A stretch of 64,000 bases of DNA, taken from NCBI RefSeq assembly GCF_009806555.1, contig NZ_VUOK01000021.1, positions 372,001-436,000 on the forward strand, written 5' to 3'. Of the stretch, positions 43,858-53,007 are shown piece by piece (position 1 is the stretch's first letter; each line of letters starts with the position of its first letter). Source of the stretch: Methylobacterium sp. 2A. GTDB lineage: Bacteria; Pseudomonadota; Alphaproteobacteria; Rhizobiales; Beijerinckiaceae. A program made the translations under genes and the position numbers. The notes below the pieces were generated by a model that did no database searches, had not been told where the DNA came from, and saw only the letters and a program-made list of their open reading frames with translations.

Positions 43858-44079
43858 CTAAATCTCAGCCGGACCGGCAGTGTCTCCACGGGCGGCCTCG
43901 CGCTGGCGATTCAGCGCGGCCTTGGCCCGGGCAGACTCGGCCTTCCGCAGATAGAGGCGGCGCTGCCATGCGAAGCTCGTGGTCGCGGCCAGGGTTTCCA
44001 GGCGCGCGGCCTCGCGCTCCCAGTAGCCCAGCAACTGGCCATCCAGGGTCACGCGCCGGGGGCGGCCGAGGGCAGCCAC
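43858..44079 (-). CDS. Small basic hypothetical protein
   Basis: 73-residue, mostly helical protein (GYWEREAARLETLAATTSFAWQRRLYLRKAESARAKAALNRQRE) with a likely amphipathic or coiled-coil character. It starts with GTG six bases after the stop of the preceding small gene, suggesting translational coupling. I do not recognise it. Confidence 0.5.
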   Translation of the reverse strand: MAALGRPRRVTLDGQLLGYWEREAARLETLAATTSFAWQRRLYLRKAESARAKAALNRQREAARGDTAGPAEI

Positions 44080-44085
44080 GGCGCG

Positions 44086-44334
44086 CTATGCCCGATTGGC
44101 GGGCGGCTCGCCCGTCTCGGTGACGACCAGCGCGTCCGGCTCCCCGCGGAAGCTGCCAAGGCCTGCATCCGGCACCGGGACCGCCGGGCTGCCGAAGGGC
44201 TGGCTCGGATAGGCTTCCTCGAACTTCGCCCGGGCCGCGTCGGCATCCGCGGCCTTCAGGACGATCTCGGGTTTCCCCGGCAGGGGCCAGCGCGGATCGG
44301 CTTCATCGCGGGGGCGGACAGCGTACCAGGGCAT
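44086..44334 (-). CDS. Small hypothetical protein
   Basis: 82-residue soluble protein beginning MPWYAVRPRDEADPRW. It is acidic and Pro-rich, with a helical segment ADADAARAKFEEAYP. The frame is open further upstream, but the ATG at 44334 has a GAGA-type site and a conserved-looking N-terminus. It is divergent from queA and probably cotranscribed with the 73-residue gene. Function unknown. Confidence 0.6.
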   Translation of the reverse strand: MPWYAVRPRDEADPRWPLPGKPEIVLKAADADAARAKFEEAYPSQPFGSPAVPVPDAGLGSFRGEPDALVVTETGEPPANRA

Positions 44335-44432
44335 CGGTGAAGCCTCTCGCGTCTCGGTGACGCGGAAAACGGGTACGCCTCCCGCGGGTTCCGCGGTTGA
44401 AACCGGTTGCGGTTCCGTGCAGGCAGCCGGCA

Positions 44433-45497
44433 ATGCGCGTGGACCTCTTCGATTTCGACCTGCCCGAGACCAGCATCGCCCTGCGCCCGGCCGAGCCGCG
44501 GGATGCCGGGCGGCTGCTCGTGGTGCGACCGGGCGCGGCGCTCGCCGACCGGACTGTCCGTGACCTGCCGGGCGCCCTGCGGGCCGGCGACGCTTTGGTG
44601 TTCAACGACACGCGGGTCATCCCGGCCCGACTCCACGGCGTGCGGACGCGGCCGGGCGCGCCCGGGCAGCGCACCGAGGCGATGCTGCATCTGCGCGAGG
44701 GGCCGGCGCGCTGGCGCGCCTTCGGCCGTCCGGCCAAGCGGCTCGCCCCCGGCGACACGCTGCGCTTCGGCGACCTGACCGCCACCGTGGCCGGGAAGGG
44801 CGAGGCCGGCGAGATCGTGCTCGACTTCGACCGGGCCGGACCCGAGCTCGACGCCGCCATCGCGGCCGAGGGTGCCCTGCCGCTGCCCCCCTACATCGCC
44901 GGCAAGCGCGCGGCCGACGCCCGGGACGCTACGGACTACCAGACGATCTATGCCCGCAACCCCGGCGCCGTCGCGGCCCCCACGGCGGGCCTGCATTTTT
45001 CGGAAGGGCTGCTCGCGGATCTCGATGCCGCCGGGCTGCGGCGCCACCACGTCACCCTGCATGTCGGGGCCGGCACCTTCCTGCCGGTGAAGGCCGAGGA
45101 TACGGAGGGCCACCGGATGCACGCGGAGATCGGCATCCTGGATGCGGCGACCGCCGATGCGCTCAACGCGACCCGCGCCGCCGGCGGCCGGATCGTCGCG
45201 GTGGGCACCACCGCCCTGCGCCTGTTGGAGAGCGCCGCGAGCCCGGACGGTCGGCTCGCCGCCTTCTCGGGGCCGACCGACATCTTCATCACCCCGGGCT
45301 ACCGCTTCCGGGCGGTCGATGCGCTGGTGACGAATTTCCACCTGCCACGCTCGACATTGTTCATGCTGGTCTCGGCCTTTTCGGGGCTCGACACGATGCG
45401 GGCCGCCTACGCGCACGCGATCCAGGCGGGTTATCGATTCTACTCCTACGGCGATGCCAGCCTGCTCTTCCCCGGCCCCGGTGCGGACCTGTCATGA
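44433..45497 (+). CDS. queA: S-adenosylmethionine:tRNA ribosyltransferase-isomerase
   Basis: 354-residue enzyme that transfers the ribosyl group of S-adenosylmethionine to preQ1 in tRNA, forming epoxyqueuosine. Signatures: [54 protein letters not shown] and [17 protein letters not shown]. The start at 44433 matches the family N-terminus. It overlaps tgt by four bases, the usual queA-tgt operon. Confidence 0.96.
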   Translation: MRVDLFDFDLPETSIALRPAEPRDAGRLLVVRPGAALADRTVRDLPGALRAGDALVFNDTRVIPARLHGVRTRPGAPGQRTEAMLHLREGPARWRAFGRPAKRLAPGDTLRFGDLTATVAGKGEAGEIVLDFDRAGPELDAAIAAEGALPLPPYIAGKRAADARDATDYQTIYARNPGAVAAPTAGLHFSEGLLADLDAAGLRRHHVTLHVGAGTFLPVKAEDTEGHRMHAEIGILDAATADALNATRAAGGRIVAVGTTALRLLESAASPDGRLAAFSGPTDIFITPGYRFRAVDALVTNFHLPRSTLFMLVSAFSGLDTMRAAYAHAIQAGYRFYSYGDASLLFPGPGADLS

Positions 45498-46630
45498 CCG
45501 ATCCCCTCCCCTTCGGCTTCACCCTGCTGGCGCAGGACGGCACGGCCCGCACCGGGACGATCACGACGCATCGCGGCGCGATCCGGACGCCGGCCTTCAT
45601 GCCGGTCGGCACTGCCGCGACCGTCAAGGCGATGTACCCGCAACAGGTCCGCGACCTCGGCGCCGACGTGGTCCTGGGCAACACCTACCACCTGATGCTG
45701 CGCCCTGGCCCCGAGCGGATGGCCCGCCTCGGCGGGCTGCACCGCTTCATGAACTGGGACCGGCCGATCCTGACCGATTCCGGCGGCTTCCAGGTGATGT
45801 CGCTTTCGGCCCTGCGAAAAATTGACGAGCAGGGCGTGACCTTCCGCTCGCATATCGATGGGACGGCGCATCACATGAGCCCGGAGCGCTCCATCGAGAT
45901 CCAGGGGCTGCTCGGCTCCGACATCCAGATGCAGCTCGACGAATGCGTGCGCCTTCCGGCCGACCACACGGCGATCGAGAAGGCGATGCACCTGTCCCTG
46001 CGCTGGGCCGAGCGCTGCCGGGTCGCCTTCGGCGAGCAGCCCGAGCGGGCGCTGTTCGGGATCGTACAGGGCGGCGATGTCCCGGATCTGCGGGTCGAAA
46101 GCGCCCGCGAGCTGGCCGGCCTCGACCTAAAGGGCTACGCGGTCGGCGGCCTCGCCGTCGGCGAGCCGCAGGCGGTGATGTTTTCGATGATCGAGACGGT
46201 GGAGCCGCACCTGCCCTCCGCCAAGCCCCGCTACCTGATGGGCGTCGGCACCCCCGATGACATCCTGGGTGCGGTGGCCCGCGGCATCGACATGTTCGAC
46301 TGCGTGATGCCGACCCGTGCCGGCCGCCACGGCCTCGCCTATACTCGCCACGGCCGGATCAACCTGCGCAATGCCCGCCATGCCGAGGACACGGCGCCGC
46401 TCGACGAGGCCTCGACCTGCCCGGCGACGCGGGATTATTCGCGCGCCTATCTGCATCATCTCGTCCGCTCGAACGAGATCCTCGGGATGATGCTGCTGAC
46501 CTGGAACAATCTCGCCTACTACCAGGATCTGATGGCCGGCGCCCGGGCGGCGATCCGGGAGGGGCGTTACGCCGACTATTGCAGCGAGACCCGCGCGGGC
46601 TGGGCGCGGGCTGAGGCCGCCGCCACGTGA
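45494..46630 (+). CDS. tgt: Queuine tRNA-ribosyltransferase (tRNA-guanine transglycosylase)
   Basis: 378-residue enzyme exchanging guanine-34 for preQ1 in Asp, Asn, His and Tyr tRNAs. Active-site motifs: [31 protein letters not shown] and [14 protein letters not shown] with the catalytic Asp. In the C-terminal zinc region the usual CxCxxC is reduced to [16 protein letters not shown], so two of the three cysteine ligands are absent. The remainder is well conserved. Confidence 0.96.
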   Translation: MTDPLPFGFTLLAQDGTARTGTITTHRGAIRTPAFMPVGTAATVKAMYPQQVRDLGADVVLGNTYHLMLRPGPERMARLGGLHRFMNWDRPILTDSGGFQVMSLSALRKIDEQGVTFRSHIDGTAHHMSPERSIEIQGLLGSDIQMQLDECVRLPADHTAIEKAMHLSLRWAERCRVAFGEQPERALFGIVQGGDVPDLRVESARELAGLDLKGYAVGGLAVGEPQAVMFSMIETVEPHLPSAKPRYLMGVGTPDDILGAVARGIDMFDCVMPTRAGRHGLAYTRHGRINLRNARHAEDTAPLDEASTCPATRDYSRAYLHHLVRSNEILGMMLLTWNNLAYYQDLMAGARAAIREGRYADYCSETRAGWARAEAAAT

Positions 46631-46637
46631 GCCTGCC

Positions 46638-47690
46638 TCAGGGGTGGGCCAGCACCCGGTAGGTGCCGGCCGGATCGTCCGCGCCGGTCGCCACCGCTTC
46701 CTTCAGGTCGGCGACGATCCGGGCCGCCACCGGCAGGCGGTAATGCAGCGCGTCCCAGTAATTCGCGTCCTGGCGGGTGAGCGGCGAGGCGATGCGGAAA
46801 TCCACCACCGTGGCGCCGTGGCGGGCGCCGATCGCGGCGACGCGGCTCTTGCAGGCTGCCTCGCGCCGGCCCTGTGCCGTGCCGGGCGCGCCCTGTGCAG
46901 CGGCATGGACCGGGGTGAAGACGAGGAGCTTCAGGGCAGCGGCCGGAACGCGATTCAGGAGATCGTCGAGCCGGGCGAGCGCCGGCATGGGTGCGTCCTC
47001 CGAATCGGCGGCGGCCGTTGGATCGGCAGCGCCCGCGCGGATATGGGCGCGCGCGCGCTCCGGATCGTAGCGATCCTCCGGCGGGGTGAAGACCGCGTAG
47101 CCGTCCCGCCGCATCCGCGGCTGCTCCAAACCCAGCCGCGCGAGCCCGACCTGCGCGGCCACCGTGACGGAGCGCAGGTTCACCTGCCGCAGCACGCCCC
47201 AGGGCGCGCCTTCCGCGTAGAGCCAGTCCGGGAAGGCGTTGGCCGTGCGGGCGGGGGGATCGGCCGAACACCACGTCGCGTCGAGCCCGAACAGGACCGC
47301 GCGCACGCGATGATGCGCGAGGAAAAGCTTGGCCAAGCGAATCTGCTCGTCCGGCGTCGCGGCGTTCACGGCGAGATTCGCGAACCGGACGTCGAAGGCC
47401 GCGTCGAGGGCGTTCGGATCGAGCAGGCGGGCCGTCGAGGTGCCGAACACTGCTGCATCGAACGCCCCGCCCCGGGCGATCTGGGGATAGGACAGGCGCT
47501 GATTGGCGTCCATGATCGGCCCCGGGGGATGTCCGGGCGCGGCCCGCAGGCCGTAGGGATCGAGCAGGGCGACGAAGGCGATGATCGCGATGCCGATGAG
47601 GGCCGTCGCGGCGATGAGGCTGCGCGCGAAGGTGCGCCACGCTCGGGCCGCCGCTTCGTGAGATGACCATTCCGGCGATCGCGATGCCAT
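46638..47690 (-). CDS. Membrane-anchored SGNH-like protein of unknown function
   Basis: 350-residue protein with one N-terminal membrane helix (SLIAATALIGIAIIAFVALL) and a large, presumably periplasmic domain. Visible elements suggest an SGNH-like fold: AAVFGTSTARLLDP at block I, LFGLDATWCSADPP, LKLLVFTPVHAAAQG and a terminal YWDALHYRLPVAARI that supplies Asp and His. The block I serine context is GTS rather than GDS, as in some AlgX/DltD-like O-acetyltransferases. It is convergent to tgt and stands alone. Function is inference. Confidence 0.72.
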   Translation of the reverse strand: MASRSPEWSSHEAAARAWRTFARSLIAATALIGIAIIAFVALLDPYGLRAAPGHPPGPIMDANQRLSYPQIARGGAFDAAVFGTSTARLLDPNALDAAFDVRFANLAVNAATPDEQIRLAKLFLAHHRVRAVLFGLDATWCSADPPARTANAFPDWLYAEGAPWGVLRQVNLRSVTVAAQVGLARLGLEQPRMRRDGYAVFTPPEDRYDPERARAHIRAGAADPTAAADSEDAPMPALARLDDLLNRVPAAALKLLVFTPVHAAAQGAPGTAQGRREAACKSRVAAIGARHGATVVDFRIASPLTRQDANYWDALHYRLPVAARIVADLKEAVATGADDPAGTYRVLAHP

Positions 47691-48319
47691 GGACGGCGCT
47701 CTCGCTCCTCCGGCCGATGATCCTGCCTGAGGGGCCGAGCCCCAGCAACGCGATTGCGGTCCGGGCGGCTCAGGCAGGGATGGATTGCGTCTCGGAGAGA
47801 CTGGTCGAAGCGGCAGAATTTGAATCTGCGCCCCCATGTCCAGGACGGGTACGCCACGCTCTCGTAGGGCCGCTTTCCCTCTGTGACAACCTTGCCCGTC
47901 GTCAGCGGGCCGCCATCGTCCGCGATCCGTGGCCCGACCAGACCGCCGATAGGCCCCGGTAATCGGGCGTTACGCACGGTCAAGCGCTCCGGTGCCAGTT
48001 CGGTGTGTCCGCCCCGGGGGCGGACTTTCCATCTCGCCATCTGCGAGATCTGACCTGTGCCGGCCTTGCGGAAGCTGTGTTTCGGCTCTCGAAAATCGAC
48101 CTACAGAGCAGAGGTTCGAGCTTACGCGGGATGTGGCCAAACGCGCCTGGTCCGTTCCGGAGGAAAGCGGCGTGAAAAGCAGACGGCTTCCTGCAGATCC
48201 AGACCCGACAGATTCCGCGCCATCATGATCGTCCGTAGGCGTTCGTCAATTGCGTGCCAGCCAACCGCTACCGATCGACAAATTATTCGGGCAGAACGAC
48301 ACGGATACGATTGCGAAAT
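47691..48319. other. Gene-free stretch holding a tRNA-like remnant
   Basis: About 630 bp. It contains the degenerate tRNA-like sequence at 47802-47877 and a perfect GTCCGCCC/GGGCGGAC hairpin near 48007-48025. AT content rises toward 48270-48310. No credible gene is visible. It marks the transition into the pxp region. Confidence 0.5.
47802..47877 (-). pseudogene. Degenerate tRNA-like sequence
   Basis: Exactly 76 bases on the minus strand. The 3' half is canonical: T-stem GCAGA/TCTGC with loop TTCAAAT at positions 49-65, acceptor 3' strand CGCTTCG, discriminator A and CCA. The 5' strand GAAAGCG pairs at only five of seven positions, position 8 is not T, and the anticodon stem is shifted by two with a C where the invariant T33 should be. 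It is probably a decayed tRNA or a 3' fragment left by recombination, not a working tRNA. Confidence 0.45.
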
Positions 48320-49336
48320 TCAGGCCAGAGCATCGGTGATGCCATCGATCAGATTAACATTCAGCAGAAATTCTGGCGGAAAGTCCGTTCGCACCATTGG
48401 CTCACGTTGAATGTCACGCTGCAACGCCTCAGCTTCCGCACGCCGCGCGACAATTGCATCGCCGATCGAGACGGCGCTGAAGATGATCGGTGAACCGCCC
48501 TGCACCTGAGCCAGCCGCCCGAGGTCGGGGCCGATCACCGTGGCGATCTTCGGGTAGCCCCCGGTCGATTGACGGTCGGCCATGAGGATGATCGGCAGGC
48601 CGTTACCCGGGACCTGGATCGCCCCCATCGCCACGCCGTCCGACACGATGTCGTGGCCCTTCGTATGGGTGAGCGGACGGCCATCCAGGAAGCAGGCCAT
48701 GCGGTCGCCCCGGGGGGAGACCGTCCACGACCGTTCCAGGAAAGCAGCGATCTGGTCGGAGGCGAAGTAATCGTCCTGCGGCCCGAGGACGACACGGATC
48801 AGGGACGGGTCTCGCGCGAGCCACGGAGCGAGGAGGCGCTGGGGGGCGCCATCGCCCATCCGGGCCTCGGCGACGGGGATCCGATCGCCCGCCCGAAGCC
48901 CGCGCCCTCCGAGGCCGCCGAGGGCCGAACGGGTATGGGTGGCGGTCGAGCCGAGGACCGGAGCCACGTCGATCCGTCCCGCTACGGCGAGGTAGCCCCA
49001 GGCCCCGGTGCTCCCCGCGCGGATGGCGAGTCTTTGGCCCGGCTCCAGGGTCAGCGCGCAAGCGGTCGGAAGAGCCTCCCCGTCAAGGGTCGCGCGGAAG
49101 CCCGCCGAGATCAGTGCGAGGCCGAGCGGACCTTCCGGCGCGCTGGCGGTGAGCCCACCGGTCGAAACTTCGATGGCCGTCGCATGGAGGGGATTGCCCA
49201 CCGTGCGGTTAGCGGTGGCGAACATCAGCGGGTCCATCGGCCCGGCGGCAGTGATGCCGAAGCGGAGGTAGCCGTGCCGTCCCCCGTCCTGGAGGGTGAC
49301 GCCCGGCCCGGCGTCATCGATTGCGAGCACGCGCAC
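48320..49336 (-). CDS. pxpC: 5-oxoprolinase subunit C / biotin-dependent carboxyltransferase family (PxpC, KipA-like)
   Basis: 338-residue protein of the KipA/AHS2 family. N-terminal signature: DDAGPGVTLQDGGRHGYLRFGI followed by GPMDPLMFATANRTVGNP. The C-terminal half has GDRMACFLDGRPLTHTKGHDI and GLPIILMADRQSTGGYPKIATV. With PxpA and PxpB it forms the ATP-dependent 5-oxoprolinase that opens pyroglutamate to glutamate. Its start is the base after the pxpB stop. PxpA is not encoded nearby. Confidence 0.92.
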   Translation of the reverse strand: MRVLAIDDAGPGVTLQDGGRHGYLRFGITAAGPMDPLMFATANRTVGNPLHATAIEVSTGGLTASAPEGPLGLALISAGFRATLDGEALPTACALTLEPGQRLAIRAGSTGAWGYLAVAGRIDVAPVLGSTATHTRSALGGLGGRGLRAGDRIPVAEARMGDGAPQRLLAPWLARDPSLIRVVLGPQDDYFASDQIAAFLERSWTVSPRGDRMACFLDGRPLTHTKGHDIVSDGVAMGAIQVPGNGLPIILMADRQSTGGYPKIATVIGPDLGRLAQVQGGSPIIFSAVSIGDAIVARRAEAEALQRDIQREPMVRTDFPPEFLLNVNLIDGITDALA

Positions 49337-50068
49337 CTAATGTACCTCCTCGCGCCGTGCGACCCGCTCGCCCGCGGCCTCCCGGATAGCGAGGCTGGCG
49401 AAACTCGCGGCATCGATCGCCTCGAACCGGATCTCGTCGCCGGGGCTCACGAAGAAGCTCTCCGTCCGCTCGGGGGCGTAGAGCTTCGACGGTGTGGCGC
49501 CGAGGACGTACCAGCCGGTCGGCATCGGCACGGTGGCTACTGCCGCGAGGCCGCCGCCGATCATCACGGCGTTGGTCGGATGGGGCGGGCGCGGGCTCGG
49601 CCGGCGGGGCACGGCCAGAACCTCCGGCAGGCCGCCGAGATAGGCGAAGCCCGGCGCGAAGCCGTACATGTAGACCCGGTAGGTCCCGCCGGTATGGAGG
49701 GCCGCGACCCGATCCACCGTCTGCCCGATGAGATCGGCCACCGCCGCCAGATCCTCGCCGTGGGGGGCCTCGTAGCAGCACGGCAGGATCCACCGGGCCG
49801 GGGTGGTGGCCCGTGCCGTGTCCCCGCCGGTCAGGTCGCGGACATGCCCGGCCAGGGTCTCCCGGTCGAGGATCAGCGGGTCGTAATGGATCATCAGGGA
49901 GCGGTATGTCGGTACCGTCTCGGTGAGGCCCGCCGGACGGTTGGCGGCAAGCGCATCGTCGAGGGCGAGAACCCGGTCGCTGATCGACGGATCGACCATG
50001 GTGCCGAATTCGACGACGAGCGCCGCCTCGCCCGCATCCAGGAGGCGTGGCGTTCCATTCTCGGTCAT
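49337..50068 (-). CDS. pxpB: 5-oxoprolinase subunit B (PxpB, KipI-like, AHS1 family)
   Basis: 243-residue partner of PxpC. Family signatures: LVVEFGTMVDPSISDRVLALDDAL, YRSLMIHYDPL, RWILPCCYEAPHGEDLAAVA and YMYGFAPGFAYLGGLPEVLAVPRR, with the C-terminal GDEIRFEAI. It stands two bases after the hydro-lyase gene and directly before pxpC. Confidence 0.93.
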   Translation of the reverse strand: MTENGTPRLLDAGEAALVVEFGTMVDPSISDRVLALDDALAANRPAGLTETVPTYRSLMIHYDPLILDRETLAGHVRDLTGGDTARATTPARWILPCCYEAPHGEDLAAVADLIGQTVDRVAALHTGGTYRVYMYGFAPGFAYLGGLPEVLAVPRRPSPRPPHPTNAVMIGGGLAAVATVPMPTGWYVLGATPSKLYAPERTESFFVSPGDEIRFEAIDAASFASLAIREAAGERVARREEVH

Positions 50069-50070
50069 CG

Positions 50071-50886
50071 TCAGCCCGTCGCGAACTCTGTATTGAGGCG
50101 ATCCGTGACGAGCATGCAGCCGGGAGCATGGGTGATCGCGAAGTCCGGCCGTGCCGCCGCGATCACCGATTGCGGGGTGACGCCGCAGGCCCAGAAGACG
50201 GGGATCTCATCCGGCCCGACCGGCACGGGATCCCCGTAATCGACGCGGTCCAGATCGTCGATTCCGATGAGATCCGGCCGCGCGAGGTGGACGGGAGCCC
50301 CGTGGACGCGTGGATAGCGACTGGTGACCTCGACCGCCCGGATCGCCTGCGCAGGCGTCAGCGGGCGCATGGACACGACCATCGGCCCCGCGAACGGGCC
50401 AGCGGGCCGACACGCGATATTGGTGCGGTACATGGCGACGTGCGTCCCCCGCTCGACATGGCGCAGCGGCAGGCCCGCTTCGGTCATCGCGGCCTCGAAC
50501 GAGAACGAGCAGCCGATGACGAAGGCGACGAGGTCGTCACGCCAGAGGTCCACGACGTCCGGCCGCTCCTCGACCATCTCGCCGCCGCGCCAGACGCGGT
50601 ACATCGGGATGTCGGTCGCGATGTCGAGATCGAGCCCGAGTTCGGGGATCTCGCGGCGACCCGGCTTGGACTCGCCGATGATCGGGCAGGATTTGGGATT
50701 GCGTTCGGCGAACAGACGAAAATCGTCAGCCAGCCGTTCGGGAAAGACCGCGAGATTGCCCTGAACATAGCCATCGGCCATGCCGGCCGTGCAGCCGTTG
50801 AGGTCTCCGCCCCGCGAGGCGAGGCGGATGGCGAGGCCTGTCGCGGATGTCAAACTGGCCGATACGAGTGCGGAGTCCGACGCCAT
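50071..50886 (-). CDS. Putative hydro-lyase, YcsI / D-glutamate cyclase-like family (DUF1445)
   Basis: 271-residue protein. Family signature [26 protein letters not shown] is near residue 35; later motifs are [28 protein letters not shown] and [12 protein letters not shown], and [12 protein letters not shown] closes the protein. Family members are near pxp/kip genes in many bacteria, and the mammalian relative is a D-glutamate cyclase that makes 5-oxo-D-proline, which fits the context. The start at 50886 has GAGGGG upstream; an ATG at 50958 overlapping the LysR stop by four bases is an alternative. Confidence 0.88.
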   Translation of the reverse strand: MASDSALVSASLTSATGLAIRLASRGGDLNGCTAGMADGYVQGNLAVFPERLADDFRLFAERNPKSCPIIGESKPGRREIPELGLDLDIATDIPMYRVWRGGEMVEERPDVVDLWRDDLVAFVIGCSFSFEAAMTEAGLPLRHVERGTHVAMYRTNIACRPAGPFAGPMVVSMRPLTPAQAIRAVEVTSRYPRVHGAPVHLARPDLIGIDDLDRVDYGDPVPVGPDEIPVFWACGVTPQSVIAAARPDFAITHAPGCMLVTDRLNTEFATG

Positions 50887-50954
50887 CGTCCCCTCGTCTG
50901 CTTGATGTCCCGTCTGGTTTAACGGCAGAGGAGATGACGACAAATTATCACTCG

Positions 50955-51881
50955 TCATGGATTTCCATGCCCGGGGTTCATAGCGATCCAGTCCGCAGCG
51001 ACCTCCAGGGCGATCTGGGTCGCTGCGGCGCTCAACCCCTGATCGGGAGCATTCTCGTAGGCTGCCACGAAGGTGACGTCCGGCAGGCGGACCCTGGCGT
51101 CGAGCACCCGCAACTGCCCCCTGTCGATCTCAGATCGAACGACCTCGGCGGGGATCGCGCCGATTCCCGTCCCTTCGATCGCCATGCGGATGATCGCCGA
51201 CAGGGACGCGCTCGTGTAGAGGCGTAGCGGCGGCAGGTCCGCCTGGGCGAGCAGGTCCCGCAGATGCGTGTGGGGCATCGTGTTGGGCGGGAAGGTGATG
51301 ATCGGGTGTCGCGTGAGGTCGGCCAGATCGACCGGGCCGGCGGCGATGGGAAGGCGCGGCGACGCGATCCAGGCCGTGGAGAAGCGTCCGAGGGGCACGT
51401 TGACGAGGCGGGGCGTCGTGACCGGCCCGACCAGGAAGGCTAGGTCGAGGTCCCGTCGCAGCAAGGCGTCGCGCATGGCGGGCGAGATGTCCACCGAAAG
51501 GTCGATGGCGACGCCGGGATAGGTCCGCCCCATCCGGTCGATGAACGCGGTCAGCCACGTGTGGACGATCGTCTCCGACACGCCGAGGCGCAAGCTGCCG
51601 CTCTGGGTGGCCGGGACCGTCATGGCGCCCACCATCTCGCCATGCAGGCGCAGGAGGCGCTCGGCGTAGCCCAGCAGTTCATGCCCCTTGGGCGAGAGGC
51701 TCAAGTGGCGTGTCCCCCGGTTAATGAGCGTCAGCCCGAAGGCCCGTTCCAGCGCGGCGATCCGGTGGGACACCGCCGGCTGCGTCGTGTTGAGGTGCTC
51801 GGCGGCCCGGCTGAAACTGCCGAGCGTCGCCGTCCAATAGAAGATCTGGATCGTTTTCAGATCCGGGATCGGGTCGGCCAT
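50955..51881 (-). CDS. LysR-family transcriptional regulator
   Basis: 308-residue regulator with an N-terminal winged helix-turn-helix ([25 protein letters not shown]) and a C-terminal effector domain ([22 protein letters not shown]). It is the first gene of the unit that continues into the hydro-lyase, pxpB and pxpC genes, so it probably regulates its own operon in response to a pyroglutamate-related or hydroxy acid. 47 bp separate it from the second LysR gene upstream on the same strand. Confidence 0.93.
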   Translation of the reverse strand: MADPIPDLKTIQIFYWTATLGSFSRAAEHLNTTQPAVSHRIAALERAFGLTLINRGTRHLSLSPKGHELLGYAERLLRLHGEMVGAMTVPATQSGSLRLGVSETIVHTWLTAFIDRMGRTYPGVAIDLSVDISPAMRDALLRRDLDLAFLVGPVTTPRLVNVPLGRFSTAWIASPRLPIAAGPVDLADLTRHPIITFPPNTMPHTHLRDLLAQADLPPLRLYTSASLSAIIRMAIEGTGIGAIPAEVVRSEIDRGQLRVLDARVRLPDVTFVAAYENAPDQGLSAAATQIALEVAADWIAMNPGHGNP

Positions 51882-51928
51882 GTCTCAAGGTCCGGAAGCG
51901 CAACGATGACCGCTGCCCGAAGCGCCGG

Positions 51929-52852
51929 TTACGAATCTTGCGGTCCCGGCCGTGTAAAGATCGTCCCGGGGGCCAGAGCTCGCATCAGAGCTTCGATGAT
52001 GTGACCGTAACGGGTCTTCACGGGATGGGTCAGCACGATCCGGCGGGCATAGGCCGGATCGGCGACCCTGATCTTCCGGCAGGACGGGACATCCGGCCAA
52101 GGGGGCGCCCAGTCGGGCACCAGGGTCGCGCCCGCGCCCCGTTCGACGAGCAGGGCGATCGCTTCCAGGGCGTCGAGGGAGCAGAGTTCCCGCGTCGGGA
52201 TGCGCTTGTCGCGCAGGTAGGCATCGCAGAGGCGGCCGCCCCAGGAAAGCGCGTCGTAGCGGATGAACCGTTCCGTCGCGAGGATCCGGCGGATCGCGCC
52301 CTCGGTATCCGAGCTTTCCCCCGCCAAGTGCCCGGGAAACAGGCAGATCAGCGGCTCGACCCGGAGGAGACGGGCTTGCACCGTCTTCGGCAGCGTGAAG
52401 GGAGGCGCGGCCGAGATCACCGCGTCGTACTGTCCGTCCATCAACCCCTCGTGCAGCTGGGCCGAGGAACCGGGGGAGATCTTCAGGTCCAGGGCCGGGT
52501 GTTCGGTGGCCCAGCGGCCAATCACATCCGGGAGCAGCCCGGTGAGCGCGGTGGAGATGGCTCCGATCCTGAGCGTTCCCACCAGTGCGTCGCTGACGCT
52601 CGCCGACGCATCGGCCTTCAGGGCGCGGACGTCGTCGAGGATGCGTCGCACCTGCTCCAGGAGGCGGTCACCGACGGGCGTGATCTTCATCTCGCGCCCG
52701 ATGCGGGTCACGAGCTCGATGCTCAGCTCGTCCTCCAGGGCCTGGAGCCGCTGGGTTACGCTCGTCGCGGTCAGCCCTTGAGCGCGGGCCGCTGCGGCGA
52801 CGGATCCCCGTTCGGCGACAGCCACGAAGGTTTCGAGGAAACGCGTCTCCAA
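51929..52852 (-). CDS. LysR-family transcriptional regulator
   Basis: 307-residue regulator. The helix-turn-helix is GSVAAAARAQGLTATSVTQRLQALE. The effector domain starts near VGTLRIGAISTALTGLLPDV. It is divergent from the VOC-protein and MFS-transporter genes, with 155 bp between, the usual geometry for a LysR protein controlling those genes. The relation to the adjacent LysR gene is unclear; they are not recent duplicates. Confidence 0.92.
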   Translation of the reverse strand: METRFLETFVAVAERGSVAAAARAQGLTATSVTQRLQALEDELSIELVTRIGREMKITPVGDRLLEQVRRILDDVRALKADASASVSDALVGTLRIGAISTALTGLLPDVIGRWATEHPALDLKISPGSSAQLHEGLMDGQYDAVISAAPPFTLPKTVQARLLRVEPLICLFPGHLAGESSDTEGAIRRILATERFIRYDALSWGGRLCDAYLRDKRIPTRELCSLDALEAIALLVERGAGATLVPDWAPPWPDVPSCRKIRVADPAYARRIVLTHPVKTRYGHIIEALMRALAPGTIFTRPGPQDS

Positions 52853-53007
52853 ACCAAGTCTCCGCCTCGTTCTGAAGGTGCCGGAACCAAGCTAATCACG
52901 CGCGTATCCCGCGTCTACACATCGGACGGTCGATACGACGCGTCGCGCGGTTCCTTCGGCCGGGGCACCGACGGGCCCGTCCGGCGGCACCGAACGGAGA
53001 CTTGACC

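Noticed and set aside
47802-47877. A permuted two-piece tmRNA, as found in alphaproteobacteria
   Set aside because: No tag-peptide frame or matching 5' acceptor piece lies downstream of the CCA.
47366-48040. Long minus-strand frame upstream of the SGNH-like gene
   Set aside because: It is out of frame with the real gene and reads through the tRNA-like sequence.
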